Source of the DNA: Pyrocephalus nanus
Taxonomy: Eukaryota; Chordata; Aves; Passeriformes; Tyrannidae
NCBI GenBank assembly: GCA_038380795.1
Contig: CM076259.1
Coordinates: 57,307,938-57,371,937 of the forward strand
Reading direction: 5' to 3'
Length of the DNA: 64,000 nt
Below the pieces are notes generated by a model that saw nothing but the letters and a program-made list of their open reading frames with translations, ran no database searches and was not told where the DNA came from. Shown in pieces: positions 12,058 through 23,936 of this stretch. The stretch's first letter is position 1, and each line of letters starts with the position of its first letter. The translations under genes and the position numbers were made by a program.

Positions 12058-13076
12058 GATTCACCCATAAAGGTTGAGGGAGCTGACTGATGCCATTGCA
12101 AGGTCACTCTCAATTATCTTTGAAAAAGGCCATGGTGATTGGGTGAGATTCTAGTCTAAGGACTAGAAGAAAGAAAATATCACTCCTATTTTCATGAAGG
12201 GCCAGAAGGAGGATCTGGAAAACTACAACCCAATCGGCTTCACCTAAGTCCTGGGATTGATGATAGAGCAAATAAACCTTGAAAACATTTCTAGACACAC
12301 AAGTGAGATGATAGTGATTGGAAACAACAAACATAGGTTTGTAAATGGGCAAATCATGCTGGAGCAGCCCACTAACCTTCCATGATGAAGTTACGGTGGC
12401 AATGAGTAGTTGTTTGTTTGGGTTTTTTGAATATTTTTGTATTGACTTTGGTAAAGATACTGTCTCATCATAGATGTGCTGATGAAGTATAGTCTGGATA
12501 AGGTGACAGGAAGGTGGGCTGAAACTGACTGAAATGGCATGGTTAAAGAGTAGCAATTAGAGGCACAAAGTCCAGCTGATGGCCTGGGACTAGTGGAATA
12601 GCTCAGGAGTCAATATTGGGTCCATTATTAGTTAATCTCTTTCAATAATGACCTGGACTCTGAGCAAATTTTCAGAAGACACAAAACTAAAACAAGTAGC
12701 TGATGCATCAGATGGGTGCACTGCTATTCAATGAGCCGGACAAATGGACCAACAATTGAACAAAGGGAAATATTAAGTCTGTCACCTGGCGAAAAATAAT
12801 TCATGCTTTACTATAGGCTAGGACCTTACTGACTCAGAAATTACTTAGGGGTCCTGGCCTGCAACAAGTTGACCACAAGCAGCAAGTCAGCCTTGCAGAT
12901 AAGAAGGTTGACAATATCCAGGGTTTCACTGGAGGAGAGTTGCCAGCAGGTGAAAGGAGGTAGTCCTTATTCTCTATTCACACTCACACCCAGTACTGAA
13001 TGCTGTATTCAGTTCAGGGTAACCCAATAAAAGAGAGTCCAGGACATACTGACATCAAGCAAAAGGCCAGGAAGGT
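12058..13076 (+). mobile_element. CR1 LINE fossil, reverse-transcriptase region of ORF2
   Basis: This is an old CR1 copy in sense orientation covering much of the ORF2 reverse transcriptase. Recognisable blocks run in order: CACTCTCAATTATCTTTGAAAAAGG at the start; CCTATTTTCATGAAGGGCCAGAAGGAGGA; a 'gatactgtctcatcatagatgtgctgatgaagtat' block; GTCAATATTGGGTCCATTATTAG (the G-x-x-x-G-P motif region); AATGACCTGGACTCTGAGCAAATTTTCAGAAGACACAAAACT, where the catalytic F-A-D-D block has decayed to F-S-E-D; and GTCCTGGCCTGCAACAAGTTGACCA. Many indels and stops break it and it is a clear pseudogene. The 148-codon minus-strand frame at 12110-12556 is an antisense shadow. Similarity stops near 13076 without the CR1 tail, so the 3' end is missing. 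Confidence 0.88.
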
Positions 13077-13084
13077 AAAAAAGG

Positions 13085-13155
13085 GATTGGAATTGGACTG
13101 GATTTTTGACTAGTGGGCTGGATTTAACAACTGGATTTTAGACTGGACTTTTTAC
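13085..13155. repeat. degenerate CTGGATTTT short repeat
   Basis: Just after the CR1 fossil, ACTGGATTTTT, GCTGGATTTA, ACTGGATTTTA and ACTGGACTTTTT recur at roughly 13-20 bp spacing. It looks like local slippage or a decayed minisatellite. Confidence 0.5.
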
Positions 13156-15763
13156 TTATAAATTTCCAGGTTGTTTGGGGTTTTTTTTGAGATTTGAGAA
13201 CATTTCAATATGGAAAGTGTACTCTGTTAGAGAGAACTGTAAGAGTTATGTGTACTGCAATGAAATACAAAGCTTTATCAGTTATTGGTTGGTTATGCTT
13301 TTGCTTTTCCTTTTTTTCTTTTACTCTTTCTATTTTTTTTTGTTGTTTCATTATTTCTTGGTTTGTTGCTTTCTGATGATCACCAATCTGTAAATAGAAC
13401 AGAACAACAGGCAGGTATATAAACACCAAATAGCTATAGCTTCTCACCTATCCTGTCTCCCTTATAGACATCTTTATTTCATTCAAGAACTTACCCCATC
13501 TCTACATCTGTTTTTTCATATTGAAAGCAATTTTTCAGGAACATCTTAAGGTCTCTTGAATCCAGGCTGCACAGTATTTAATTTAATATAATGTATCGAT
13601 TTAATCTTTCACCTGTCTGAACTTTGCAGCTTAACATGGTGCCTTTTACCTCCTCCCTTTTCCTTAACTAACTTATCCACCCATCAGACTATTGCTGAAA
13701 CTTGTGAAAATTTGATTTTTCAAGTAGAAATTAAGTCACATGGAATGAAGCACTGTGTAATACTGTTGACTTCATGCACAGTTTGACTACAATTAGAAAA
13801 GGAAATAAAATAGAAAATATTTCTTGCTGCATTTACATTTGCCTCTCACACAATCCTTGCAAACAGTGACTATCCGGGAATGAAAAGGAAAATTAATGTA
13901 AATCATATATATATATGTATACATACATACATATCTATATATATATGCACACTTGATTCTGGTTCACAATAATTTCATATCCATGAAAGTTCAAAATAAA
14001 TAAAAACAAAAATAAAAACAAAATATTAAAATATAAGTACTAAATATAGAAGTAATTTAATTTGGAGAACAAAGCCAATCTAATTGTGTGATCCCTGTCA
14101 TTCCAGAGTCTAATTTTCCCTTTGAAAACCTGTTCCATCATGTAGTGGAGGGCACTAATCACTAGACCCATTGTGGCAATGTTCTCCAGACCAATTTATA
14201 TGAGTTCAACAGGTTGGTGAGAGTGCCACAGAGGGTACATTGGTTTTCAGGCCCACTAAGTTGTAGATGATAGGGAAATGCTTTTAGGTCCAAGTCTGGG
14301 TAGGTCTTTTATCCAGGGAAAGGTAAACAAAGGGTACTCAGGTGGATTATAAATGTTCCAGAGACTATAATAAGGCTGTACTAAGATTATATTTATAGGA
14401 TAGATATAGAACATACTAACAGATACATTATGTGTGTGTTACCCATGAAATTATACAGTCAAGCAGCATTAGTTCTCTATGTTATTGTAGAAAATGTTAC
14501 CTAGGTAAGAATATATGGCTTTTGATATATACCTTGTTTTTCAAAGCATGGATTTCTTTTCATACCTTGAAGATATTGTACATCGGGTGTAAATTTTTTG
14601 AAATTTACAAAGTGATTTCACAAACTACAGTCTCACTTTACTATGCTTTATGAAAGACCAAAATTGAGATCAGATGGGGCTTTGCCAGATGCCATTTCAA
14701 TACAATGAAAGTAAATTTTTATGTCCAAGTATGTCAGAATTAATGGAGATCAACAGAAAATGACTGCTCTATATTAGTATTACAAATATTAAAAAAGTGC
14801 AGGTTAAAACAGCAAATATTTGAAACAACAATGGTGTGAAGACCTTGACTGCAGGTGATAATGCTATAAACCTTTATACACTGTGCAGTAGAGCTACTAA
14901 AGCTGATTCTCACATTTATTCAGAGGCTTAAGACTTGGCATAGGAATCAAGTTCTACAGCCTAATGGCATAAAAACAAAGTATGAATTGTTGTAAGGAAA
15001 AGAAAAAAAATCTCAATAACAAGATTAAAATCTGGAAATATTTTTTCTTTAAATGTAAGTTGAGAACAAGGCTTATGTTACTTTTTTATATGTGTGAAGA
15101 TAAAAAAAAAGTATTGTGGTTACATCTACACACTCATTTCAAGGATCTCTTGTTAGTATTATGGCAGACATTTAGATGTCTGTTGAATTTTTTAAACTTT
15201 GAGTACAGATCAGCTGACTACTCAATAAAGCTGCTACATAACATTCATAGTATTTAATTAAAAAATAAACAGTTACGATATTTTCCACAATTTTTTCAGG
15301 TCTATTGCCATTAGTTTTTCCCTATTTCTAATAATATAAACAATCCATTAATAAATCCAACAGAAGTACTTATCCACATATGCACAGACCTCATCCTAAA
15401 AACACTTTGCCTTGGCACCAGCAAGTCTAGGATCCATATCCAGGAAGTACTATAAAAGCAGTTAACCTTTTCACCTCTAAGGTACATTCTAAGATATTTT
15501 TTTTCTCATAGAGGAAGATGGTCCAATACGTCATTCTTAAGATGTATATACAGAAAAATAGTTCTTATGTAAAATTAATACTTCTTTAGACACTTCATGA
15601 AATGTCTCCCTCATTGTCATTTTGTGAAACAGGAAATAATGTAAGCCATTTATTTAAATAATTGGCATTGCAAGCATTCCATTTCACTATCTGATTTTTC
15701 CATTTGGTTGTTACAAGAGATGTCTGAATTTTTCAAGTTAGTGAAGAAGGCACTAAACTAAAG
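13156..15763. other. AT-rich non-coding stretch
   Basis: T-rich tracts near 13300-13345 and an AT microsatellite at 13904-13946 are visible. I could not assign a gene or repeat family to the remainder, including the moderately GC-richer part at 14090-14340. Confidence 0.5.
13904..13946. repeat. (TA)n / (CATA)n microsatellite
   Basis: ATATATATATATGTATACATACATACATATCTATATATATATG is an alternating purine-pyrimidine tract with a CATA-repeat core. Confidence 0.85.
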
Positions 15764-16146
15764 TTGCCAGAGGAGGGAACCTCAGTCTACCTGTCTCCTA
15801 CCAGTTTGATGCCAGGCCCAGCAAAAGATGCCAAGAGACTGGAGAGAGACTGCAGGTCAGCAGGAGAGCACCTGAGGAGCAGCACAAAGGAATTCCAGCT
15901 GATGTCAATTTCATCAGGAGAGGCCCAGCTTAATGGCTGTATGTAAACATACATAACATGGGGAATAAACATGAGGAATTAGAGGCTTTAAACTGAAAGA
16001 GGGTGGGTTTAGGTGAGATATTGGGAAGAAATTCTTCACTGTGATGCTGGAAAGTCTCTGGAACAGGTTGCTCAAAAAGCGTTCAGCCTGGTCTGGTGGA
16101 AGGTGTCCCGACTTATGGCACTCTACACTTGTATGATTCTATGATT
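15764..16146 (+). mobile_element. CR1 LINE with internal deletion (5' part joined to 3' end)
   Basis: Bases 15764-15985 resemble the region just upstream of and at the start of CR1 ORF2, ending in TGTATGTAAACATACATAACATGGGGAATAAACATGAGGAATTAGA, like the 'aacgcacgtagcatggggaataagcaggaggaattaga' block. From about 15990 the sequence is CR1 3' terminus: AAACTGAAAGAGGGTGGGTTTAGGTGAGATATTGGGAAGAAATTC, then GGAACAGGTTGC, then CCTGGTCTGGTGGAAGGTGTCCC, then TATGATTCTATGAT. Almost all of ORF2, roughly 3 kb in a full CR1, would be missing between them. This could be an internally deleted copy or two CR1 fragments that landed side by side. No functional ORF remains. Confidence 0.75.
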
Positions 16147-16171
16147 TCTAGAATAAGATAAAAGTACATAT

Positions 16172-16475
16172 AATTGAGGGGAAGAAGAGGGGCAGGTACT
16201 GATCTCTTCTCTGTGGTGACCAGTGACAGGACCTGAGGGAATGGCCTGAAGTTGTGTCAAGGGAGGTTTAGGCTGGATGTTAGGAAAAGGTTCTTCACTG
16301 AGAGGGTGGCTGGGTACTGGAAAAGTGGTTACACCACTAAACCTGACAGAGTTCAAGAAGTGTTTGGACAGTACTCTCAAGCACATGGTGTCACTCTTGG
16401 AGATGGTCCTGTGCAGAGCTAAGGGTTGGACTCGATCCGCATGTGTCCCTTCCAAGTCAGAAAATGACTGAATAA
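16172..16475 (+). mobile_element. CR1 LINE, 3' fragment of a different subfamily
   Basis: TGATCTCTTCTCTGTGGTGACCAGTGACAGGACCTGAGGGAATGGCCTGAAG, then GGAGGTTTAGGCTGGATGTTAGGAAAAGGTTCTTCACTGAGAGGGTGG, then GACAGAGTTCAAGAAGTGTTTGGACA, match the C-terminal ORF2 and 3' UTR of a bird CR1 subfamily. That subfamily is distinct from the one ending 26 bp upstream. The end (GGGTTGGACTCGATCCGC...CCCTTCCAAGTCAGAAAATGA) is degraded. The same orientation and closeness suggest one inserted near the other. Confidence 0.85.
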
Positions 16476-17862
16476 ACTGCTCTGATTCTATTGTGAAACT
16501 TCTTATCCCAACATTATGAAATGCAAAAAAACTCTGTGAAATAAATAGCATCACCAGCAACTTCTTACTGAACTAAATTACTGTCCTTTGCAAGCAGATC
16601 TTGACAACAATTATTCTCTTTCAAAACACCTTTAACAGAACAGTGGTGTCCTAATATAAACTCAGTCAATAGCCAAAGTTTCAATTTAAAGTTTTTGATT
16701 ATTTGTTTTTTTTACTGTTCTTATTAAATTCCTTCATAAAACTAGAACTCAGTGTACTATGGATGGATGTAGACTGTTAGGTTCATCTTTCCCTGGGTCA
16801 TGGAATATCAAAACACTCATCACTAGAGGCAATTGAAACATATCTGTAGAATTAAAAATTATATACTTCTAGTGGGCAATAATCCATTAGATTAACCCAT
16901 GATTTTTAAAATTATTATTATTATTTATCTGATTCATTGAGCATATGCATTTGTCTTGGTATATAGTTATAGTGTACATCATTTACTTAAAATGGGCTGT
17001 TTAAAATAATATTGTGCTTGCTATCTATCTGCAATTGTAATTCAACCAAACTGTTTGCTGTCACTGGATAATAATCTGGGGGGAAAAAAAGCCTTAAAAA
17101 CTCCCAAAAAAACATAGCTCAGCATTTTCAGGATTGATTACAGAATCACTATGATCAGTGAGTTGACACTATAACTTTGAAAAGGGAGGCACAATGAATA
17201 TTAAAAAAATAAGTTTAGTTTATTTGTTATAACCCAATATACTTTTTTTCTCAAAATGAAAGAGCAACAACATAAAGAGTACTTAGAGAGTTTGCCCTTG
17301 TTTGAGTGTTTACTTGTAGTACTGTTTCATTCAGGAAACAATTTTTTTTTCAGTTATTTTCTTGAGATATCTAACAGTTAGTTAGAAAAGGAAGAGATGG
17401 ACCACTCAATACAGTCTATAATTAATCTTTAGTGCTCATCTTTTAGACTGCACTCATTATATGTCATTGAGTTTCTATGTGTCATCTTGAAAAATCAGGT
17501 AGCATAAAGTAGGCACTCAAAAAGTGCTTGTTATATCATGAATCACTTTATACAGACAGACCATGAATGCATTCAGGCTCATAATCACAAGAATATTTTT
17601 AACATTAAACTAGTAAGGTTCTAAAACTGCCTTCCAACTAGAGTGTTGAGAGCAAGAAACCTAAGAAGATGTTATCATTAAAGTGAGCACAAGTGTCATA
17701 TGAGTTCAAATGATCACTACATGCCATAGTATAAAAGGATGCACATGCTATGTACTTAGGAACATTTTTGCTACATGATTTAGTATTATATAAATATCTG
17801 GGATAGAAATGTATCCTAATTTGATTCCCATTTCAGCATCATTCCTCATATATATCTTCTAA
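16476..17862. other. non-coding stretch, nothing assigned
   Basis: AT-rich sequence with short A, T and ATT runs (for example 16910-16925) and no recognisable exon or repeat. Confidence 0.5.
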
Positions 17863-18252
17863 GTATCAAGGTTTTTGTAGTGGGGGAGTGGCTTCTGTGA
17901 AAACATGTCAGAAGCTTCCACCATGTCAGACAGAGCCAATACAAGCAATATCCAAGACAGACCCACTGATAGCCAAAGCTGATGCCACCAGCGATGATGG
18001 TAGTGCCTCTGTGATAGCTGTGTTAAGGAGTAAAAATTGCTGCATAACAGAAGCTGTGAGAGATGACTGAGAATATGTGACTGAAACAGCCCTGCAGACA
18101 CAAAGGTCAGTGGAGAAGGAGGGGAAGAAGGTGCTCCAGGCACTGAAGATGTTCATCTGCAGCTTGTGGAGGACCCCACGTCAGAGCAGATAAATGTGCC
18201 CAGAAGGAAGTTGTGTCCTCATGGAAAGCCCAGACCAAAACAGGCTCCTATT
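17863..18252 (+). mobile_element. truncated ERV LTR, family A (5' part only)
   Basis: This segment aligns by eye with the first third of the complete LTR at 32175-33330. Shared blocks are AAGGTTTT, GTGGCTTCTGTGA, CAGAAGCTTCC, AGACAGAGCCAATAC, GGTAGTGCCTCTGTGATAGC, CCCTGCAGACAC, AGGTGCTCCAGGC, GAGGACCCCA and TGTGTCCTCATGGAAAGCCC. The first about 20 bases (TGTACTGGGTTTG...) and everything after GCTCCT are absent. No retroviral coding sequence is adjacent. The short frames inside on both strands are not genes. Confidence 0.8.
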
Positions 18253-19977
18253 TAATGGTTCAAACTGTGCAGCTAAATGGAAAAAGACCAGTTTGAGTCC
18301 AAAAACTGGCTTCCTGATCATTCAGTGTCTCACTGTGAATTTACTACTCACCTCAGGTTCTGATGGCTCCAGAGAGTTCTGTATATAACAAGTCCATCCA
18401 AGGGAATGTGATCTAAGCGAGGATGGGAATTGTTCTGTGCTGCTTGGTTTGGAAGCAAGTTATTGTCCCTGCACCTCTTTAAGCAAAGTAGACATAGCAA
18501 ACAAATATTTACAACATTGGTATGAACTAAGATACTCCTGTAATATTTATTATATTCAGTTACTAAGAGGTATAAGGTTTCTTATCCTATTGATTAAAAA
18601 TTAAGTTGTTGATACAATACTACATAATGCAATTTCTGTGTTTCTACTTTGCTATCAACAAATACAAAGTCAAAGCATTAAAGGGTTAGAAAATGACAAA
18701 ATTAATGGTGCTTCCATTGGTTGGAAATGTTGGCACCTAGGCAAGATTTGAAGTAAAGAATTTCCAACTTGCAATTTGCCATTTCTAAGATTTTTTAACA
18801 ATGACTGATTATTAAGACAGCAAACATTGATTTGATATTCCTGTTTTTTACAGAATAATATAAAGTGTGAAATTACTCACTTATACAAACTTTTCACAAA
18901 TGCTTTTTAATCTCTTAGTGAATGCGTGACTTCAAACTATGGCAAGTACTCACAAAAGGGTCTGTAGAGTAAAGAACAAAGAAAACAATGCACAGAACAA
19001 CATAATTCTGTTCTTTCAGCATAAAGCTGGAAAATATTGTCCATCAAAAAATGTTTAAATCAGTCTGAACTGAATTAAATCTTTTTAGGTTTGTTTTCCT
19101 ATCTGAATCCACCCCCCCCCCAAAATACTTCTTAAAAGCCAAAGAAAGGAAGGATATGAAAATATATGAATGTTTAATACTTGTGTCATGTAAGCTTCTT
19201 CTCATTTGTTGTTTATGACCCAACAACTTATCCAAATACCAAGCAAGGCAAGCAGCTTGTAGATTGGTTTAGTATGTACCATCCTACTCTCTGTTATACT
19301 CTTTCTTCCTTTTCTTCTTTCAGTGAGAAGAGACAGAACAACTATTTTGTAAGCCATTGATTATCTATTTTCAAATGGAAAAATATAGTTCATTAAGTAA
19401 CCAGTCAGCCTAATTTAATTTCCTCAGTTTCTGTTAGAGGATGTAAGCTGGATTTTTAGCAATTGGAGTTGAGGCTTGCTGTCGTCAGTCAAGGTCATGC
19501 AGAGATATTACACATATTACTGGACTCAGATTAACAACACTGGGATCACTTTCTGATTCATCTTTTAGTACAATGCTTTTGCTTTTTCACTCATATTTTA
19601 TCACTTGAGGCTTGGCAAATTTACTGAATTTTTTATAACAACTGAAATGTGGGAAAGAGTTTGTACAACTCTCTTTAATTGAGTTCTTCTCCCCATTTAA
19701 CTCTATTTGGACAGATAGAATTCTATAAACATGTCTTCATTTTTGTTTTCCTTGGTTTTGCTTATATGTTATAATCCTTAGCAGAAAAGGAAGTAAATTA
19801 TAGATTCAGTTTTTAAGCAACAATAAATATATGTTTTCACATTCCAGTTTTTACAAGAGATTGTAACAACTTCCTCTTTCCTTCCTGAGTTTTTATTTTA
19901 TGTCTGAAGAAAATGAGCTGTTTTTTTAAATTTAATTAGCAAAATTTAGTACTAGAAATTTTGCCTTTCTTACTTCA
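18253..19977. other. non-coding stretch, nothing assigned
   Basis: Mostly AT-rich, with a C10 run at 19112-19121. I see no gene or known element up to the next LTR. Confidence 0.5.
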
Positions 19978-21376
19978 TGTCGTGGTTTTGCTCTGGGTCA
20001 ATTTGCTCTTACACCCCACACAATTACTATAAGGTGAGAGAAGGTTCATGCAGACAAAAGAGACTTGATTGGGAAAAATAATATTAACATTTATTACTAA
20101 TAAGACAAAAACGAAAGAATTATATTTACAACAATTCTATTTATGTAAAAAGTACTATATATTTACAAAAAATACCTCTCCCCCCTTTATATCAGTCCAA
20201 GGAGGAGAAGCAGTCTTTTTCTCCATTCTCAGAGCTCCAGGTCTTTCAATAACTCTGCAGCACTCTAAAGCTGTTATCTCAGGATCACAACTCCGATTCA
20301 TTGTAGCTAAAACTCTTTTCTTCTCTCTCTCTTTCTTCTGTATCAGCCTCAGGCTCGGCTTCCAAAGCTGGACCTACCACCCCCTCCCCAGGGCTAAGAC
20401 CAGAGGCTGGGGGTTACCCAGCCCCTGAAGGTCTTCTCTTCATGGACTGCAAAGGGGACACTTGCCTTCCATGGATCTTCACCACAGGGTCATAGGGGAT
20501 AATGGCTTTTGAGTCCACCCCTGTTTTCCTGTGAGGTCCCTCCCCATGGGAGAACAATCCTTGAATAGACCTCTCCTACATGGGTCTAGCATGAATCCCA
20601 CACATGGATCCCAACATCCCTACCTGAGCTGTTCTTACTCCAGCATAGGTTCTCTCAGAGTTACTAATCTCCAGCACTAGCAGCATGGATCTCTCACTGA
20701 GATCCCAAGCTTACCCGAGCCGTTCTCACTCCAGCATAAGCCTCGTCCCTCTCAGGGTCATAAATCTTCAACAGGACTCTGCCTCATTTCAGTCCTTCTC
20801 ATGAAGTCTCCGCTTCCTTGTACATCCACAAGCTCCTTTGTGAGCCGCATGGGGGTCTCCTCACCCCAACAATCTTCCAAAGGTAGCAGGGACTTATTTT
20901 TCAGTCTTTTCCCTGCTTAAGAGAGAGAGTGAAAGGGAGAAGAAACAGCCCCCCCCCGCCCCCTTCGAACTTCTCTCTCCTCCAGCTGCCAGCTTCGACC
21001 TTGGACACTTCGTTATCTCTCTGATGGAATTTCTTCTGCAGCATTCTTGTCCTAGCAGTCAGTCCTTTAAAGTTTTTTTTTTTCTTTTACCCTCTTGCAT
21101 GAGAGAAGGGGGGCTTAAGTGCCACACCTGCCCCTGGCCCAGGGCCGGGGGAGGAAGGAGGTCTGGCCTCCATTTGGGGCCTGCCGCTGCTCCGACATGG
21201 CTAACTAATTTCAACTGCTACTAATTTCAACTGCACCACAACCTTGTCTTCCGTTTTCTTAAATATTTAATTAGCAAAGGTGTTACTGAACTTTTTGATT
21301 GGCTTTTTTTCCGGAAATCCACAGGGACAAAACCATCCTCAGCCCCAGGGACTAGCTGGTGGGCAAAACCATGACA
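19978..21376 (-). mobile_element. complete solo ERV LTR, family B
   Basis: The plus strand starts TGTCGTGGTTTTGC and ends GCAAAACCATGACA, a 14-bp terminal inverted repeat with one mismatch and TG...CA ends. Identical CTTCA lies at 19973-19977 and 21377-21381, a 5-bp target-site duplication of ERVL/gammaretrovirus-like size. Sense is the minus strand: a TATA-like TATTTAAG is at 21258-21265 and AATAAA-type signals lie near 20090-20097, towards the far end. That predicts a short U3 of about 150 bp and a very long R/U5. The middle carries repeated ATGG / CTCCAGCAT motifs shared with family A. A 15-bp unit ACTAATTTCAACTGC is duplicated at 21204-21218 and 21220-21234, near the predicted transcription start. 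No internal retroviral genes remain, so this is a solo LTR formed by LTR-LTR recombination. Confidence 0.93.
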
Positions 21377-23350
21377 CTTCATTACTTTACTTTCTCTTCT
21401 GACTTCACCTTCAGGAAAGTTAGCTTTCTAAGCAAGTGAGAAGATTTTCCAGTTTTTCTCTACCTATTTGCCAATGCAACTTTCTAATAGTCTTTGCATC
21501 TCTTGGCTGTTTTATTATACGTTTTCCAGAGAACATAAAAATGACAAAATTCCCACAAGTTACAATAACAAAATTTTTAATGTCCTCACATCAGGAAAGT
21601 TTGCAACATGAACCCACAATTTATTCCATTTCCAAATACATACCAAGGAATACATAGGGATAATTTATTTTTAGTCAAAACACAATCCAAAATTTCCTTA
21701 CTGGTACTTCTGCTTCTGTGGTTCTTTTCTGTTGTCTGACCTCATGTTTGAAATGTTCTTTCAGAAAACTGATGTGAAGGGTTGTTTTTTAAACACCGTC
21801 AGAGTTAAAAAATACCACATAATTTTTCACATATTCCCGTTAAAAGTATTCAAGATCTTTCTATAATTCCTTTCATTGTTTTCAGTCTTTTTGGCTTGAC
21901 AAATTGCTCCCTTTGCTTTCCAAAGTATGCCCTTTTTCAACTACATATTTGTTTATTCCTCACTTTAATTAAAACCGGTGAACCTTGATTACTGCCATCT
22001 TTTTGCTTTATGCATCACACTATGCCTTCACTATGTTGACAAACCAATACTGAAATAATTTAATTTCTCATTGATAAGGTATCTGGTGAGGAGCCAGTGT
22101 AGCTATCACATCCAGCTCATAAGCTGCTATATTTGGCTTCTTTCATTTTTAATAATTTTTTCTCAGAATTCAATAACCACATTTCTACATGAGAGACCTG
22201 CACCTGAAATGACCATATGTTCCAGCAATTTAATCTCTCCCTATGCAGCAATGACAGTCAATGAAAATATGGCCTATGTTTTGGGCCATATGCAGTGAAT
22301 CAAGCCCCTGATCTGTCAGTGCTGGCATTTCTGCTCTGGCTTGCTTTACCTTCTCAGGTCTCCAGTGTATCACATTTGTTCACTCCAACATCATACAGAG
22401 CTCCCTCCTCAGTGGTTTTGGTGCTTATACACTTCCAGAGGCGAATTTTGTCTACTTGCCCAGTTATTTTCTTCTGGCTTCAATTTTTAAGATATTTATA
22501 TTATTTCCATATTTCCATGTTATCTGGACTGCATCATTACTTCCCCTTGTATTTGAAATCACCACACAGATTTCAAAAAGCAGCAATTCATAGAACAAGC
22601 TTCTTTCAAAAACATCTGAGATTAATATGCACTGCTTCCCCTTCCCCCTCCTCCAGTTGGAGGCACAAAAGGCAAAGATCATGGGTTGAGATAAGCACAA
22701 TTTACTGAAAACAGTACTGAGATAAGAAAATGAAAAGCAACAATCATAATATTAGCAACAAAAGGTAAATAAAAAGAAAGCATTTACATGGAAACCCCTC
22801 AACAATAGACAAAAACTGTGCCATCCACAACATTTTCTCAACTGGAAGGAACCGTTTCTCAACAGAAAAGAGAGTCCCTTTCTGTCCCATCCCCTGCAAC
22901 ATCATGAGGTGTATACAAAAACATCCAGGCCTTAGCCAAAACCAGGACACACTATACATTTTTATTTTATTTGTTTTGTACTTTAAAAAAAAGCAAACAT
23001 ACAAACAAACAAACAAGCTCCAGATAGGGAGCTACTTTTACATTTTTAAAAGATGTAACTCTTATACATGTTCATTAAAAAAAATATTTTTCAACTTAAT
23101 GAAATTTATGAATGATAAATTCACAATGTGAATTGTACCTATGTGTAACATATTTTACATACACGAAATACAAATCTAAGAACTGTACATATGAAATATA
23201 TTTGTGACTGTTATCACAAGATCACAAGAAGTTAGAGGCTATTTAACTTATTATAGTGTGACCAAAAACCGATATTTTGTACTGTGCTGTAAATACAGTG
23301 TTTTATAGATGTTATTTTAATATTTCATTATCTGGAATAGATCTTTCATC
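21377..23350. other. non-coding stretch, nothing assigned
   Basis: One open frame of 137 codons (22295-22708, plus) is present. It is rich in S, L, F and H, lacks domain resemblance and begins without a convincing context. A (CAAA)n-like tract lies at 22984-23016. No gene is called. Confidence 0.5.
22984..23016. repeat. (CAAA)n-like simple repeat
   Basis: AAAAAAAGCAAACATACAAACAAACAAACAAGC is a short A-rich tetranucleotide repeat. Confidence 0.75.
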
Positions 23351-23936
23351 AAAAGCAGCCTAGCCAGCTGGTCAACAGAGGTTATTCTGCCCTTCTATTC
23401 CATTCAGGTGAGACCTCACTTAGAGCACTGCATTCAGCTCTGGGGTCCCCAAAACAGGAAAGACATTAACTTGTTGGAGTGAGTCCAAGGGTGGGCCAAG
23501 TTGATCAGAGGGATGGAGCAACTCTCCTATGAGAAAAAGGCTGAGAGAACTGGAAGTGTTCAGCCTGGAAAAGACACAGCTTCAGTGTTACCTGATTGTG
23601 GCCTTTGACTACCTGAAGGGAACTTAAAGGAAAGATGGGGCAAGACTATATGTGTGTGTAGTAACAGGACAAGGGAAAATGGGTTCAAACTGAAACTGAG
23701 TAGGTTAAGATTAGGTATTAGGAAAAAATTCTTTCCTGTGAGGATGGTGAGACACTGGAACAGGTTGCCCAAGAAAGTTGTGGGTGCCCCATCCCAGGAA
23801 GTATCAAGGCCAAGTTGGATGGGGCTCTGACCAACATGGCCTAGTTGAAGATGTCCCTGCCCACTGCAGTGGGGTTGGAACTAGATGATCTTCAAAGTCC
23901 CTTCCAACCCAAACTGTTCTATGATTCTGTGATTTT
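23351..23936 (+). mobile_element. CR1 LINE, 3' 0.6 kb including tail
   Basis: From GCAGCCTAGCCAGCTGGTCAACAGAGGTTATTCTGCCC the copy runs colinearly with bird CR1 ORF2 C-terminal sequence: 'gtgagacctcacttagagcactgcattcagctctgggg', 'tcctatgagaaaaaggctgagagaact', 'ttaggtattaggaaaaaattctttcctgtgag'. It then enters the 3' UTR with CCTTCCAACCCAAACTGTTCTATGATTCTGTGATT. The tail is present, so only the 5' end is truncated. Multiple indels close every reading frame. Confidence 0.92.

Noticed and set aside
12110..12556. 148-codon minus-strand frame
   Set aside because: Antisense shadow of the CR1 ORF2 fossil.
16123..16560. 145-codon minus-strand frame
   Set aside because: Antisense to two CR1 3' fragments.
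22295..22708. 137-codon plus-strand frame
   Set aside because: Low-complexity S/L/F-rich translation, no start or splice context and no family resemblance.
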